From Hyphomicrobiales bacterium (GTDB lineage Bacteria > Pseudomonadota > Alphaproteobacteria > Rhizobiales > Beijerinckiaceae), in the NCBI GenBank assembly GCA_027489535.1, contig JAIXZO010000022.1:186001-250000 (forward strand): a stretch of 64,000 nt of DNA, given 5' to 3'. The notes beneath the pieces were generated by a model. The model made no database searches, had not been told where the DNA came from, and was given only the letters and a program-made list of their open reading frames with translations. The position numbers and the translations under genes were made by a program. Below are positions 8,147 to 16,772 of the stretch, piece by piece (position 1 is the first letter of the stretch; the number at the start of each line of letters is the position of its first letter).

Positions 8147-9229
8147 TCAGCGTTCGAGCCGCGCGATGCCGAGATCGGCCGCGAGCGCGTCGAGTTTCTT
8201 GATGAGTTCTGCAGAGAGCGGAATGCCTTCGGCGGAGCGCTCCGCGATGCGCGCGAAGCGTTGGTCGCCGGGCATGCGAATCTTGTCGACGCCGGCCATC
8301 GGCTTGGAATCACGCATGTCGCGCACGTGACGGTCCACTTCGGCCTTGAAGGCGTCGAGCGGCGTGAAGCGCGACGGGTCTACGGCGATGATGAAGTGCC
8401 CGGTATTGGTCTCGCTCGTCGCATCGGCGTTGAAGTCGACCACGTCGCGACCGAAGGCGGCGCCGTTCATGGTGCCGGCCAGCAGGCCGAGCACGAGCGC
8501 GAGGCCGCTGCCCTTGTAGCCGCCGATGGGCAGCAGGATGCCTTCGTTCGTGCGGCTCGAATCCGTCAAGGGCGAGCCGTCGGCCTTGTTCACCATCCAG
8601 CCGGGCTGGAGGTCCTTGCCCTGCAGGGCATGGTTCTTGACGGTGCCGTAGGAGACCACGGTCGTCGCGATGTCGAGCACGATCGGCGGTTCCTCGCCCG
8701 CCGGAATGCCGACCGCGATGGGATTGGTGCCCAACAGCGATTCCACGCCGCCCCAGACCGCCATATGATTGGCGCTGGCGACGGCGGAGTAGATGCCCAC
8801 CATGCCGCGTTCTACCGCCATCGCGGCGTAGAGCGCAGCGGGTCCGGCGTGGTTGGAACGGTGCGCGCCGACCCAAGCGACGCCGGTTTCGCGCGCCAGT
8901 TCCACGGCGGTTTCGGCCGCGCGCGACATCACGAGATGTCCCATGCCGTTGTCGCCATGCACCAAGGCGGTGGCGGGCGCGGTCTTCTCGACGCGGATGT
9001 CCGCGCGGGCGTTCATGCCGCCCTGCCGGATGCGGCGGACATATTGCGGGAGGCGGAACACGCCGTGCGCATCCGCGCCCGACAGATCGGCTTCCGTCAT
9101 CAGCCGCGCGCATTTCACTGCGTCCGCCTCGGGCATGCCGACCTGCAGGAAGGCATCGCGGATCAAGGTGCGGACGGCGTCGCCGCGCACGCGGTTCGAC
9201 ACGGAGGCCGCAAGGGTGGCGGAGGTCAT
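8147..9229 (-). CDS. Ldh family oxidoreductase (malate/L-lactate dehydrogenase-like)
   Basis: 360 residues from ATG at 9229 (AAGGA 6 nt upstream). The family covers NAD(P)-dependent 2-hydroxyacid dehydrogenases unrelated to classical LDH, including ureidoglycolate, sulfolactate and delta-piperideine-2-carboxylate enzymes. Signatures visible are the N-terminal DLSGADAHGVFRLPQY (an AHG variant of the usual SHG), SNHAGPAALYAA, LGTNPIAVGIPAG and PIGGYKGSGLAL. It sits between a cupin and the ABM gene at the end of the tct operon, so it probably oxidises a hydroxyacid brought in by that transporter. Confidence 0.92.
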   Translation of the reverse strand: MTSATLAASVSNRVRGDAVRTLIRDAFLQVGMPEADAVKCARLMTEADLSGADAHGVFRLPQYVRRIRQGGMNARADIRVEKTAPATALVHGDNGMGHLVMSRAAETAVELARETGVAWVGAHRSNHAGPAALYAAMAVERGMVGIYSAVASANHMAVWGGVESLLGTNPIAVGIPAGEEPPIVLDIATTVVSYGTVKNHALQGKDLQPGWMVNKADGSPLTDSSRTNEGILLPIGGYKGSGLALVLGLLAGTMNGAAFGRDVVDFNADATSETNTGHFIIAVDPSRFTPLDAFKAEVDRHVRDMRDSKPMAGVDKIRMPGDQRFARIAERSAEGIPLSAELIKKLDALAADLGIARLER

Positions 9230-9264
9230 TCCAAATCCTTCAAAGCTCGGCGGTCCAACCCGGA

Positions 9265-9687
9265 TCAGACGCGTTTGGCATGCTCGGCGGCGACGAAACG
9301 GGTTTCGCCCGTCTCCACCAGCGTGCGCGTCGCGGCCACGTCGGCATAGGTCCAGAAAATGCGCATCTCGTTCGTCTGCGAGGCGTTGACGAAACGATGC
9401 GGAACATTCGCCGGAATCCATGTCGTGTCGCCGGCCTTGAGACGGTGCTCGACGCCGTCCAACACCGCGACGGCGTCGCCTTCGAGGACCATCACGCTTT
9501 CCTCGCAATTATGCGTGTGGAAAGCGATGGCGGCCCCGGGGGCGAAAATGGTGATGCCGTTGATCAGGCTCTTCGCGCCCAAGCCGGGATGAACCAGCGG
9601 AATGGTCTTGGCGCCGCCGCCGCGGTCGGCGGGACGGATTTCGTCGGGGCGGAGAACCGCGCCCTTCGGTTCGGACACGTCGTTCAT
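9265..9687 (-). CDS. Cupin domain protein
   Basis: 140 residues forming one cupin barrel. Motif 1 is visible as FHTHNCEES (His57, His59, Glu62 or 63) and motif 2 as PANVPHRF (His97), so a metal site is intact. GAGGAG precedes the ATG at 9687. It lies 28 bp after tctA and 35 bp before the Ldh gene. Single-domain cupins act as isomerases, dioxygenases or binding proteins, and nothing here picks one. A different cupin starts the same operon at 14996. Confidence 0.85.
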   Translation of the reverse strand: MNDVSEPKGAVLRPDEIRPADRGGGAKTIPLVHPGLGAKSLINGITIFAPGAAIAFHTHNCEESVMVLEGDAVAVLDGVEHRLKAGDTTWIPANVPHRFVNASQTNEMRIFWTYADVAATRTLVETGETRFVAAEHAKRV

Positions 9688-9715
9688 GTCGGATGCTCCT
9701 CGGGGTTCGGGACTA

Positions 9716-11221
9716 TCATTCTTCTTGGAAGGCTTCTTCGCGACCGCGCCGGGCGGCCGGAAGCAGGAGAACGCCGATCAGCAGAACCGTGGCGATCAAC
9801 AGACCGAGGCTGATCGGACGATTGACGAAGATCATCGGATCCCCGCTGCCGATCAGCATCGCACGGCGCAGGTTTTCTTCCATCAACGGCCCGAGGATGA
9901 AGCCGAGCAGCAACGGCGCGGCCTCGCAGTTGAGGCGGATGAACATGTAGCCGACGGCGCCGAACATTGCGGCGAGCAGCACGTCGAAGGCGGAGTTGCC
10001 GACGGCGTAGACCCCGATGCCGCAGAACACGAGCACCGCCAGATAGAGATAGCGGTAGGGAACCTGCAGCAGCTTCACCCACATGCCGATCAACGGCAGG
10101 TTGATGACGAGCAGCATGAGGTTGCCGATCCACATGCTGACGACGAGGCCCCAGAACAGATCGGGCTTCTCGACCATCACCAACGGGCCCGGCTGGATGC
10201 CGTGGATGGTCATCGCGCCGATCATCAGCGCCATCACGGCATTGCCGGGGATGCCGAGCGTGAGGGTGGGAATGAACGAGGTCTGCGCGCCCGCATTGTT
10301 GGCCGCCTCGGGACCGGCGACGCCTTCGACGGCGCCATGTCCGAACTCCCCGGGGTTCTTGGAAATCTTCTTCTCGACCATGTAGCTGGCGAACGAACTC
10401 AGGATCGCGCCGCCGCCGGGCAGAACGCCGAGAACGGAACCCAGCGCCGTGCCGCGCAGCACGGCCGGAACCGAGCGTCGGAACTCCTGCTTATTCGGCC
10501 AGAGCTTGTCGATCGGCTGGTTCAGGACGGATCGAGACTCTTCGCCCTTGGCCAGATTGGCGATGATCTCGCCGATGCCGAACAGACCGATGGCGAGCGG
10601 CACGAAGCCGATGCCGTCCGAAAGCGCCGCGACGCCGAAGGTGTAGCGTTCGGAGCCGGTATTCGCGTCGGTCCCGACCAAGCCGAGAAGCAGGCCGAGG
10701 AAGATCATGGCGATGGCCTTCGGCACCGAGCCGCTGGCCAGCGCGACCGCGGCGATGAGGCCGAACAGCATCAGCGAGAAATACTCCGGCGCGCCGAAGG
10801 ACTGGCCGAGCTTCGCGAGCGGGGGAGCGGCCAGCGCGATCAGCGCGGTCGAGACCGTGCCGGCGAAGAACGACCCGAGCGCCGCGATGGCGAGCGCCGC
10901 ACCCGCCCTGCCCTTGCGGGCCATCTGGTAGCCGTCGAGACAGGTGACGACGGACGAGCTTTCGCCGGGCAGATTGACGAGGATCGCCGTGGTGGAACCG
11001 CCGTATTGCGCGCCGTAAAAGATGCCGGCGAGCATGATGAGGCCGGACACGGGCTCGAGTTGGAAGGTGAGCGGCAGCAGCATCGCCACGGTGGCGACCG
11101 GGCCGATGCCGGGCAACACGCCGATCAAGGTGCCGACCAAGCATCCGACGAGCGCGAACAGCAGGTTGATCGGGGTCAGCGCGACCTCGAAACCCAATGC
11201 GAGGTTGGACAGGAAATCCAT
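9716..11221 (-). CDS. tctA: Tripartite tricarboxylate transporter, large permease TctA (second copy)
   Basis: 501 residues from the ATG at 11221. The frame is open further upstream, but that part overlaps tctB, whose stop shares one base with this start (TGATG). Signatures: GVLPGIGP (34-41), YGGSTTAILVNLPGE (73-87), DGYQMARKGRAG. Clearly related to, but distinct from, the TctA at 343-1845. It is the membrane carrier of the transporter whose binding protein is encoded at 13538. Confidence 0.95.
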   Translation of the reverse strand: MDFLSNLALGFEVALTPINLLFALVGCLVGTLIGVLPGIGPVATVAMLLPLTFQLEPVSGLIMLAGIFYGAQYGGSTTAILVNLPGESSSVVTCLDGYQMARKGRAGAALAIAALGSFFAGTVSTALIALAAPPLAKLGQSFGAPEYFSLMLFGLIAAVALASGSVPKAIAMIFLGLLLGLVGTDANTGSERYTFGVAALSDGIGFVPLAIGLFGIGEIIANLAKGEESRSVLNQPIDKLWPNKQEFRRSVPAVLRGTALGSVLGVLPGGGAILSSFASYMVEKKISKNPGEFGHGAVEGVAGPEAANNAGAQTSFIPTLTLGIPGNAVMALMIGAMTIHGIQPGPLVMVEKPDLFWGLVVSMWIGNLMLLVINLPLIGMWVKLLQVPYRYLYLAVLVFCGIGVYAVGNSAFDVLLAAMFGAVGYMFIRLNCEAAPLLLGFILGPLMEENLRRAMLIGSGDPMIFVNRPISLGLLIATVLLIGVLLLPAARRGREEAFQEE

Positions 11222-11706
11222 CAGAGCACCGGCCAGACGGGCATCGTCAGGGACAGCCCGTAGACGAAAACGAGCACGCTCGTGACGGCGAGCACGACGC
11301 CCGCCGCAAGAACGCGCCACGGAGATTGTCCCGGAACGGCGATGCTGCCGATGCCGACGACGATGAGGATCGTCACCACCAGGCCGAGCCGTTCGAGGGC
11401 GAAGCCGAAGGCCAGAATCGAGCCGGTGATGGCGACGAGCGCGCGCCAGGCGATCGGCGCGGCGTCGGGGTCGTCCTCCTCGGGCGTGATCAGCCCCTTG
11501 ACCAAGGTCAGGAGGCCGAGGCCCAACAGGGCATAGGCGACGAGGCGCGGGACGTATCCCGTGCCCATCCGCACCGCCGTGCCGATCCGGAAATTCTGCC
11601 CCAACCAGAGTGCGAGGATCGCGATCCCCGCGAAGACGAGCCCGGAGAGCACGTCTTTCCGCATCAGAATGCGGAGAGCGCGGTTCGGCGAGGAAGTCGC
11701 GGCCAT
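11221..11706 (-). CDS. tctB: Tripartite tricarboxylate transporter, small permease TctB (second copy)
   Basis: 161 residues with four hydrophobic segments. The ATG at 11706 lies 7 nt after the stop of the CocE gene. An in-frame start at 11805 would overlap that gene by about 90 bp and is less likely. It contains the FRIGTAVRMGTGYVPRL stretch, comparable to the TARIGAGYFPKL stretch of the first TctB. Its position between cocE and tctA confirms the role. Confidence 0.88.
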   Translation of the reverse strand: MAATSSPNRALRILMRKDVLSGLVFAGIAILALWLGQNFRIGTAVRMGTGYVPRLVAYALLGLGLLTLVKGLITPEEDDPDAAPIAWRALVAITGSILAFGFALERLGLVVTILIVVGIGSIAVPGQSPWRVLAAGVVLAVTSVLVFVYGLSLTMPVWPVL

Positions 11707-11713
11707 CGCAGCC

Positions 11714-13414
11714 TCACTTCTTCGGCGGGATGATCGGCAGAAGCAGGTAGGACTCCCGCTCGCCGCCCGCATGGATCGTGTTCGTGCCGGAATTGTAGTC
11801 GGCATGATAATGCGTGTAGTGCACGCTGCCGACGCCGTCGCGAGGTTGCACGTCGAGCCGGATCTTGTGGCCCTTCTTGAACAGCATGCTGGTCGGCCAG
11901 ATTTCGATCTGCACCGGGACGACCTCGCCGGGCTTAAGCTGAAGCCGGCGCTTGTGCTTGTGATAGGGACGATAGGGCAAGGTCAGTTCGGGGTCGAGTT
12001 CGCGATGCGAGGCGCGCAACCAGCCCTTCGCCACCGGAACCTGCTGGCCCTGCTGGCCGACTTCCCACACGTCGTTGCCGTCCGCGTCGATGTTGCGGAG
12101 CGTGAGGAAGATGTCCATGTCCTCGGTCGAGCTTTCGACCCAGACCTGCGCCATCAAGGGGCCCGTGACCTCGGTGTCCTGTTCGAGCGGGGGCGTCTCG
12201 AGCGTGATGCCCATGCCCGCCGCCATCGCGCCCGCCGCGAGGAAGGTGGAGGACGCCGAAGCCGAACCGGCCTTGCCCGAGCCGCTGGCGAAATAGGTGC
12301 GGGCATCGGGCTTGGCGGGATTGCTTTCGCGCACCAGACGACCGGCGTTCTTGGCCATGCCTTCGCCGGGCGGCGACAGATCGAAGTGGAACTTGGTCCA
12401 CTGCGTGCGCGCGATCGGCCATTCGTTCTCATGGCGCCAGGCGCCGTTGCCGCCGCCGCCGTGACGCACCCAGAGCCGGACCGGCGGCTCGTCCATCACG
12501 CCGTTGTCGAGGCCCTTGAGCCAGTAGTCGAGGAAGCGCAGCTGATCGTGCCGGCCGTCCTCGGTGTAGAACGGATGCACGTGATTGCCGGAATGCATGC
12601 GCAGCTTCTTGTGCTTCGATGCGGCGCGCATGAAGCCTTCGGTATTGCCGCGCATGTGCAGGCCCATGCCGGACCAGTTGCCGGCCGAGAACAGCGGGAC
12701 GGTGATCTTGTCCCATTGCGCCTGCTCGCCGCGCTGCGTGCCGTTGTCGAGATTGTTGCGCACCCATTTCCAGAGCTGATGCGTCTCGAACGTGTCGGGA
12801 TTGCCCGCATAGGCGCGCCCGAGCAGATGGTGGCACAGATGCGTGACGTACCAGTTGGTCATGAACTGGTTGAGGATGCCGCCGTGGAACAGCGCGTCGC
12901 GGTAGATGTCGGCGAAGCCTTCCCACGGCACGATGGCCGCCAGCCCCTTGGGCTGATGATTGGCGACGAACCACTGGTTGATGGCGAAATAGGAAATGCC
13001 GAGCAGGCCGACCTTGCCGTTGCTCCAAGGCTGTTCCGCCGCCCATTCGATGGAGTCGGCGAAATCGAGCGACTCCGCATAGGAGAAGGCCTCGAACGCT
13101 CCGGGCGAACGGCCGGTGCCGCGCGCGTCGACGCGGATGGCGATGTAGCCCTTCGGCACCCACCATTCCGGGTTCACCGTCTCCCAATTCATCATGGGAT
13201 TGGGCTTTTCCTCGAGATCCTCCGGCGGAACCCAGACCTTGTCCTTCTGGTACGGGCCGAGATTCATGATGACGGGGTAGTTGCCGGGTACGTCGGGTCG
13301 GAAAATGTCCGCCTTGAGGGTGCTCCCGTCCCGCATGGGGATCGAGACGTCCTTCTCGACCACGATTCCGTATTGATCGCGGCTCATCACTTCACTTTTC
13401 ATCGGCGCACCCAA
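11714..13414 (-). CDS. CocE/NonD family hydrolase (S15-type esterase/peptidase)
   Basis: 566 residues. The family contains cocaine esterase, glutaryl-7-ACA acylase and X-Pro dipeptidyl-peptidases: an alpha/beta hydrolase core plus a C-terminal jelly-roll domain. The nucleophile elbow GISYFA places Ser141. The conserved VDARGTGRSPG and EWAAEQPWSNGKVG precede it, and a His-containing segment (NHVHPFYTEDG) follows. I chose the TTG at 13414 because GGGAGAAG stands 7 nt upstream. The ATG at 13402 has no well-spaced site. No signal peptide, so probably cytoplasmic. Unusually, it lies inside the tct operon between tctC and tctB, suggesting that the imported compound is an ester or amide. Confidence 0.92.
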   Translation of the reverse strand: MGAPMKSEVMSRDQYGIVVEKDVSIPMRDGSTLKADIFRPDVPGNYPVIMNLGPYQKDKVWVPPEDLEEKPNPMMNWETVNPEWWVPKGYIAIRVDARGTGRSPGAFEAFSYAESLDFADSIEWAAEQPWSNGKVGLLGISYFAINQWFVANHQPKGLAAIVPWEGFADIYRDALFHGGILNQFMTNWYVTHLCHHLLGRAYAGNPDTFETHQLWKWVRNNLDNGTQRGEQAQWDKITVPLFSAGNWSGMGLHMRGNTEGFMRAASKHKKLRMHSGNHVHPFYTEDGRHDQLRFLDYWLKGLDNGVMDEPPVRLWVRHGGGGNGAWRHENEWPIARTQWTKFHFDLSPPGEGMAKNAGRLVRESNPAKPDARTYFASGSGKAGSASASSTFLAAGAMAAGMGITLETPPLEQDTEVTGPLMAQVWVESSTEDMDIFLTLRNIDADGNDVWEVGQQGQQVPVAKGWLRASHRELDPELTLPYRPYHKHKRRLQLKPGEVVPVQIEIWPTSMLFKKGHKIRLDVQPRDGVGSVHYTHYHADYNSGTNTIHAGGERESYLLLPIIPPKK

Positions 13415-13458
13415 GGCTCTTCTCCCTTTGCCGGGCCGTTGTCGGCTCGGCTTGATCG

Positions 13459-13530
13459 TCCCTCCCGTGACGGAGGGATCGTCGACTTCATTTGCAGCAG
13501 GCAGACCCTCCCCCGCGACGCGGAGGAGGG
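13459..13530. repeat. Two intra-operon hairpins after tctC
   Basis: Hairpin 1 is TCCCTCCCG/CGGAGGGA around 13459-13478. Hairpin 2 is CCCTCCCCCGC (13506-13516), loop GAC, GCGGAGGAGGG (13520-13530), with one mismatch. Neither is followed by a T-run on the minus strand. The second has nearly the same arms as the hairpin at 25484-25510, also after a binding-protein gene. Probably mRNA-stabilising or dispersed repeat elements. Confidence 0.5.
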
Positions 13531-13537
13531 ATTTCGA

Positions 13538-14530
13538 TCACTCGACGGTGATGTTGGCCTCGGCCACGATCTTCTTCCACACGTCCATCTCCTGCTTGGC
13601 CCACGCCTGAGCCTCTGCGGGAGAGTTGGTGGGCACGATCGTGCCGGAGGACTTCGCGATGGCGGCCTTCACTTCGTCGGAGGCGAGCGCCTCGTTCACG
13701 GCCTTGTTGATCTTGACGAGCACGTCCTGCGGCGTGCCCGCCGGCGCGAACAGGCCCTGCCAGTTGAAGGTGCCGACGCCGGGAAAGCCGAGTTCGGCCA
13801 TGGTGGGGACATCGGGGAATTCGGGCATGCGCTTGTCGGTGATGACCGCCAGCGGCTGAATCTGCCCGCCGCGGACGAGACCGGCAGAGCTGGCCACGTT
13901 GATGAAGGCCCAATGGACGTCGCCGTTGGTGAGGTCGCCGACCATGCCCGCGGCGCCCGTACGGGCCGGAACGTGGACGGAATCGAAGCCGGCGCGCTTG
14001 GCGAAGATCACCGCGTCGTAATGCGGATAGCTGCCGATGCCGGCGGAAGTGTAACGGACCTTGCCGGGGTTCTTCTTGCCGTATTCGATCAGCTCGGCGA
14101 GCGTCTTCGGCTTGAAGTCGCCGGCCGTCGTCGCCCCGAGGAAGGCCGGGATGGTCGCGAGGCGCGCCACGGCGGTGATCGACTTTTCATAGTCGAACTT
14201 CATCTTGTCCTTGTAGACGAGCGGCGTGATCGCGTTGGTCGACACGTTGCCGACCATCAACGTGTGCCCGTCGGGCTTGCCCTTGAGGATTTCCTCCATC
14301 GCCAGGATGCCGAACGCGCCCGTCTTGTTCTCGACCACGACCGTCTGGCCGAGGCTGGTGCGCATGCGCTCCGCGATGACGCGCGCCACGATGTCGGTGG
14401 CGCCGCCCGGGGCGTACGGCACGACGAGCTTCACCTGACGCGAGGGATAAGGTTCGTTCTGAGCATGGGACGACAAGGGCGCGGCGACGGACATCACGAC
14501 GGCGGCCGCAGTCAGCAACAATTTGCGCAT
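13538..14530 (-). CDS. tctC: Tct periplasmic solute-binding protein (Bug/TctC family, second copy)
   Basis: 330 residues from the ATG at 14530, which has an ideal GGAGGAAG. The N-terminus is a classical Sec signal (MRKLLLTAAAVVMSVAAPL, cleavage near SHAQ). The mature part shows VKLVVPYAPGGATD, VVENKTGAFG, PDGHT and the C-terminal PAGTPQDVLVKINKAV, all Bug-family features. It binds the substrate of the TctAB encoded at 9716-11706. It is separated from tctBA by the CocE gene. A terminator-like hairpin stands directly upstream, between it and the first cupin. Confidence 0.93.
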   Translation of the reverse strand: MRKLLLTAAAVVMSVAAPLSSHAQNEPYPSRQVKLVVPYAPGGATDIVARVIAERMRTSLGQTVVVENKTGAFGILAMEEILKGKPDGHTLMVGNVSTNAITPLVYKDKMKFDYEKSITAVARLATIPAFLGATTAGDFKPKTLAELIEYGKKNPGKVRYTSAGIGSYPHYDAVIFAKRAGFDSVHVPARTGAAGMVGDLTNGDVHWAFINVASSAGLVRGGQIQPLAVITDKRMPEFPDVPTMAELGFPGVGTFNWQGLFAPAGTPQDVLVKINKAVNEALASDEVKAAIAKSSGTIVPTNSPAEAQAWAKQEMDVWKKIVAEANITVE

Positions 14531-14560
14531 GGCACTTCCTCCGATGGTTTTCGGGCGTGA

Positions 14561-14591
14561 AAAGAAAAAGGCGGCCTGATCAGGCCGCCTT
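14561..14591 (-). terminator. Hairpin with T-run containing the upstream cupin stop codon
   Basis: Perfect 24-bp inverted repeat (14568-14591) centred on TGATCA, followed on the minus strand by TTTTTCTTT. The cupin stop codon TGA lies in the centre of the palindrome. It looks like an intrinsic terminator or partial attenuator, placed between cupin and tctC of an otherwise continuous operon. Confidence 0.75.
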
Positions 14592-14996
14592 GATTCCGTG
14601 AAGACTGTGCGAGGTGTCCTTGCAGGTGAAGAACAGAACATCCTGATCTTCGCCCGCCCGCCCTTCGTGAATTGTGTTCGAAGGGATGTAGATCACCGAC
14701 CCTGCGGGGACGGAGTGCTTCACGCCTCCGACCGTGGCGTGGAACACGCCCTGCATGATGTAGATCCACTGCTCGTTCGGGTGCGAATGCGCCACCGCGC
14801 CCGTTCCCTTCGCCATGCGCATCAGAGCGATCATCATGCGATCGCCTTCGACGCATACGCCTTCGGCCGTCGAATAGGCCGGGCCGCCCAAGATCGGATC
14901 GATCTTTGCGAGTTCATAAACGTAGCGACCGGGCTCGGCGCGCAGTGCGCCGGGCGTCCGTGCGCCCTCCTTCGACGTCATGTCGTTTTCGGCCAT
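14580..14996 (-). CDS. Cupin domain protein
   Basis: 138 residues from the ATG at 14996. A second ATG at 14999 is only 2 nt from GGAGG, too close. One cupin barrel: motif 1 AHSHPNEQ (His70, His72, Gln or Glu) and motif 2 PSNTIHEG (His110). It is the first gene of the cupin-tctC-cocE-tctBA-cupin-ldh-ABM unit. Its stop codon is inside a terminator-like hairpin. Function unknown beyond a probable metal-binding barrel. Confidence 0.85.
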   Translation of the reverse strand: MAENDMTSKEGARTPGALRAEPGRYVYELAKIDPILGGPAYSTAEGVCVEGDRMMIALMRMAKGTGAVAHSHPNEQWIYIMQGVFHATVGGVKHSVPAGSVIYIPSNTIHEGRAGEDQDVLFFTCKDTSHSLHGIKAA

Positions 14997-15114
14997 CATT
15001 TCCTCCGATGCCGCAGGTCGATGCCCGCAGCTTTTTCTTGCTTCGGCTCGAAGCGTATTGCCGGGTCGGGCGGAGGCGCAAGACCGAATACCAGCGGAGG
15101 AATTATAAGTTGTG

Positions 15115-15126
15115 ATTGTATACAGT
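15115..15126. promoter_or_regulatory. Near-palindrome ATTGTATACAGT, candidate operator of the cupin-tct operon
   Basis: Five of six arm positions pair around the centre TATA. It lies in the 150-bp promoter region of the first cupin gene (start 14996). Sequences of the TTGTATACAA type are typical targets of FCD-domain GntR regulators, so a GntR operator is a reasonable guess. The region is AT-rich compared with its surroundings. Confidence 0.35.
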
Positions 15127-15149
15127 ATGAATTCTGATGAACGCAGCCG

Positions 15150-16772
15150 TCAAACGGCCGCGTCGCGCAGGATCAGGTCTGCGCCCTTTTCGGCGATCAT
15201 AAGGACTGCGGCTTCGGTGTTCGCCGACACCATCAGCGGCATCACGGACGCGTCGACGATGCGGAGGCCTTGCAGCCCATAGGGCTTGAGGCTCGGGTCG
15301 ACGACGGCATTCGGGCCGATGCCCATGCTGCACGTGCCGATCGGGTGATAGATCGTCTGTCCGTTGCTGCGCGCGAATTCGAGCCATTCCGCGTCCGTGT
15401 TCACGTTCGGGCCTGGGCTCATCTCGAAAGCGCGATAAGGGTCCATGGCGGGTTGCGCCACGACGCGGCGTGCGACCTTCATGCCTTCGATCAAGGTTTC
15501 GGCATCGCTGCGGGCCGCGAGAAAATTGGGCCGGATGGCGGGAGAAGCATAGGGGTCCGCCGATTTGACGTGGATGCTTCCGACGGAATCGGGCCGCAGC
15601 TGCGCGACGCCGATGGTCATGCCGGGCTCCTTGTCGAGGCTCCGGTCGGCCGCGTTGGCGTAGCTCGCATGCATGAAGAAGAACTGCACGTCCGGCGATT
15701 CGAGCTCGGGCCGCGTCTTCACGAAACCGTGCGCCAACCCCGTACCGAGCGTGAGGATACCCGTGCGCGTCGCGAAATATTGCGCCACGGAGGCCGCGAG
15801 GCTGAGGCCGCGCGCTTGCTCGTTGAGCGTGATCGGCTTCTTCACGCGCCAATTCATGCGCGTGCAGAAATGGTCGCGGTAATTGTTGCCGACGCCCGGC
15901 AGGGCATGACGCACATCGATTCCCACGGAGCGCAGATGCGCCGGGTCGCCGATGCCGGACAGTTCGAGGATCTGCGGCGTCTGCACCGCGCCTGCGGCCA
16001 TCACGACCTCCGCGCGTGCGGCGACGCTGCGCGGTTCCGTGCCGACGCGATAATCGACGCCGACGACCCTCGTGCCTTCCAAGCGTAGTCCCGTGACATG
16101 CGCCCCGGTGCGGATCGACAAGTTCGGACGAGCTTCCGCGCGTCGCAGATAGGCGTCGGCCGCGCTCCAGCGTCGCCCCTTTTTCTGCGTGACCTGATAG
16201 TAGCCGAAGCCCTCTTGCGAGACGCCGTTGTAATCGGGATTTCGCGGAAAGCCGGCCTGTTCGCCCGCGGCAATGAAGGCTTCCGCAAGTTCGGGGCGCA
16301 GCGCGACGCGCTCGACGTTGAGCGGACCGCCGCCGCCGCGCATGTCGCTCGCGCCGTCCTCGAAGTTCTCCAGCTTCTTGAAATAGGGGAGCACGTCCTC
16401 GAAGCTCCAGCCGGTCGCGCCCGCCTGCGCCCAGCCGTCGAAATCCTGCTTCTGTCCGCGCACGAAGATCATGCCGTTGATGAGGCTCGATCCGCCGAGG
16501 CCCTTGCCGCGCGGCACGACGATGCGGCGGTTGAGCGTGTTGTCCTCGGGTTCGGTCTCGAAGCGCCAATTGTAGCGCGCGCCGGTCAGCAGCTTGCTGA
16601 ACCCGGCCGGGATCGAAATCCAGAACCCGTCGTCCTTGCCGCCGGCTTCGAGCACGAGCACGGTGTGCCTGCTGTTCTCCGTCAGACGGTCGGCGAGCGC
16701 GCAGCCGGCCGTTCCGCCGCCGACGATGACGTAATCGAAGGTCTCCATGGCCTTGTCGGATCCGGTTTTCAT
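15150..16772 (-). CDS. GMC family oxidoreductase (choline dehydrogenase-like)
   Basis: 540 residues. The glucose-methanol-choline fold is shown by the N-terminal FAD motif DYVIVGGGTAGCALADRL (residues 13-30), the PRGKGLGGSSLINGM signature and the C-terminal active-site segments YHPIGTCSMG (about 475-484, catalytic His) and SANTEA (about 516). It oxidises alcohols to aldehydes or acids. I chose the ATG at 16772 because it forms an ATGA overlap with the preceding gene. The ATG at 16748 (532 residues) is the alternative. It is the last gene of the nine-gene liv operon. Confidence 0.93.
   Translation of the reverse strand: MKTGSDKAMETFDYVIVGGGTAGCALADRLTENSRHTVLVLEAGGKDDGFWISIPAGFSKLLTGARYNWRFETEPEDNTLNRRIVVPRGKGLGGSSLINGMIFVRGQKQDFDGWAQAGATGWSFEDVLPYFKKLENFEDGASDMRGGGGPLNVERVALRPELAEAFIAAGEQAGFPRNPDYNGVSQEGFGYYQVTQKKGRRWSAADAYLRRAEARPNLSIRTGAHVTGLRLEGTRVVGVDYRVGTEPRSVAARAEVVMAAGAVQTPQILELSGIGDPAHLRSVGIDVRHALPGVGNNYRDHFCTRMNWRVKKPITLNEQARGLSLAASVAQYFATRTGILTLGTGLAHGFVKTRPELESPDVQFFFMHASYANAADRSLDKEPGMTIGVAQLRPDSVGSIHVKSADPYASPAIRPNFLAARSDAETLIEGMKVARRVVAQPAMDPYRAFEMSPGPNVNTDAEWLEFARSNGQTIYHPIGTCSMGIGPNAVVDPSLKPYGLQGLRIVDASVMPLMVSANTEAAVLMIAEKGADLILRDAAV

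Noticed and set aside
11561-14560. 999-codon plus-strand open frame opposite cocE and tctC
   Set aside because: Same composition artefact. The minus-strand genes have clear domains and ribosome binding sites.
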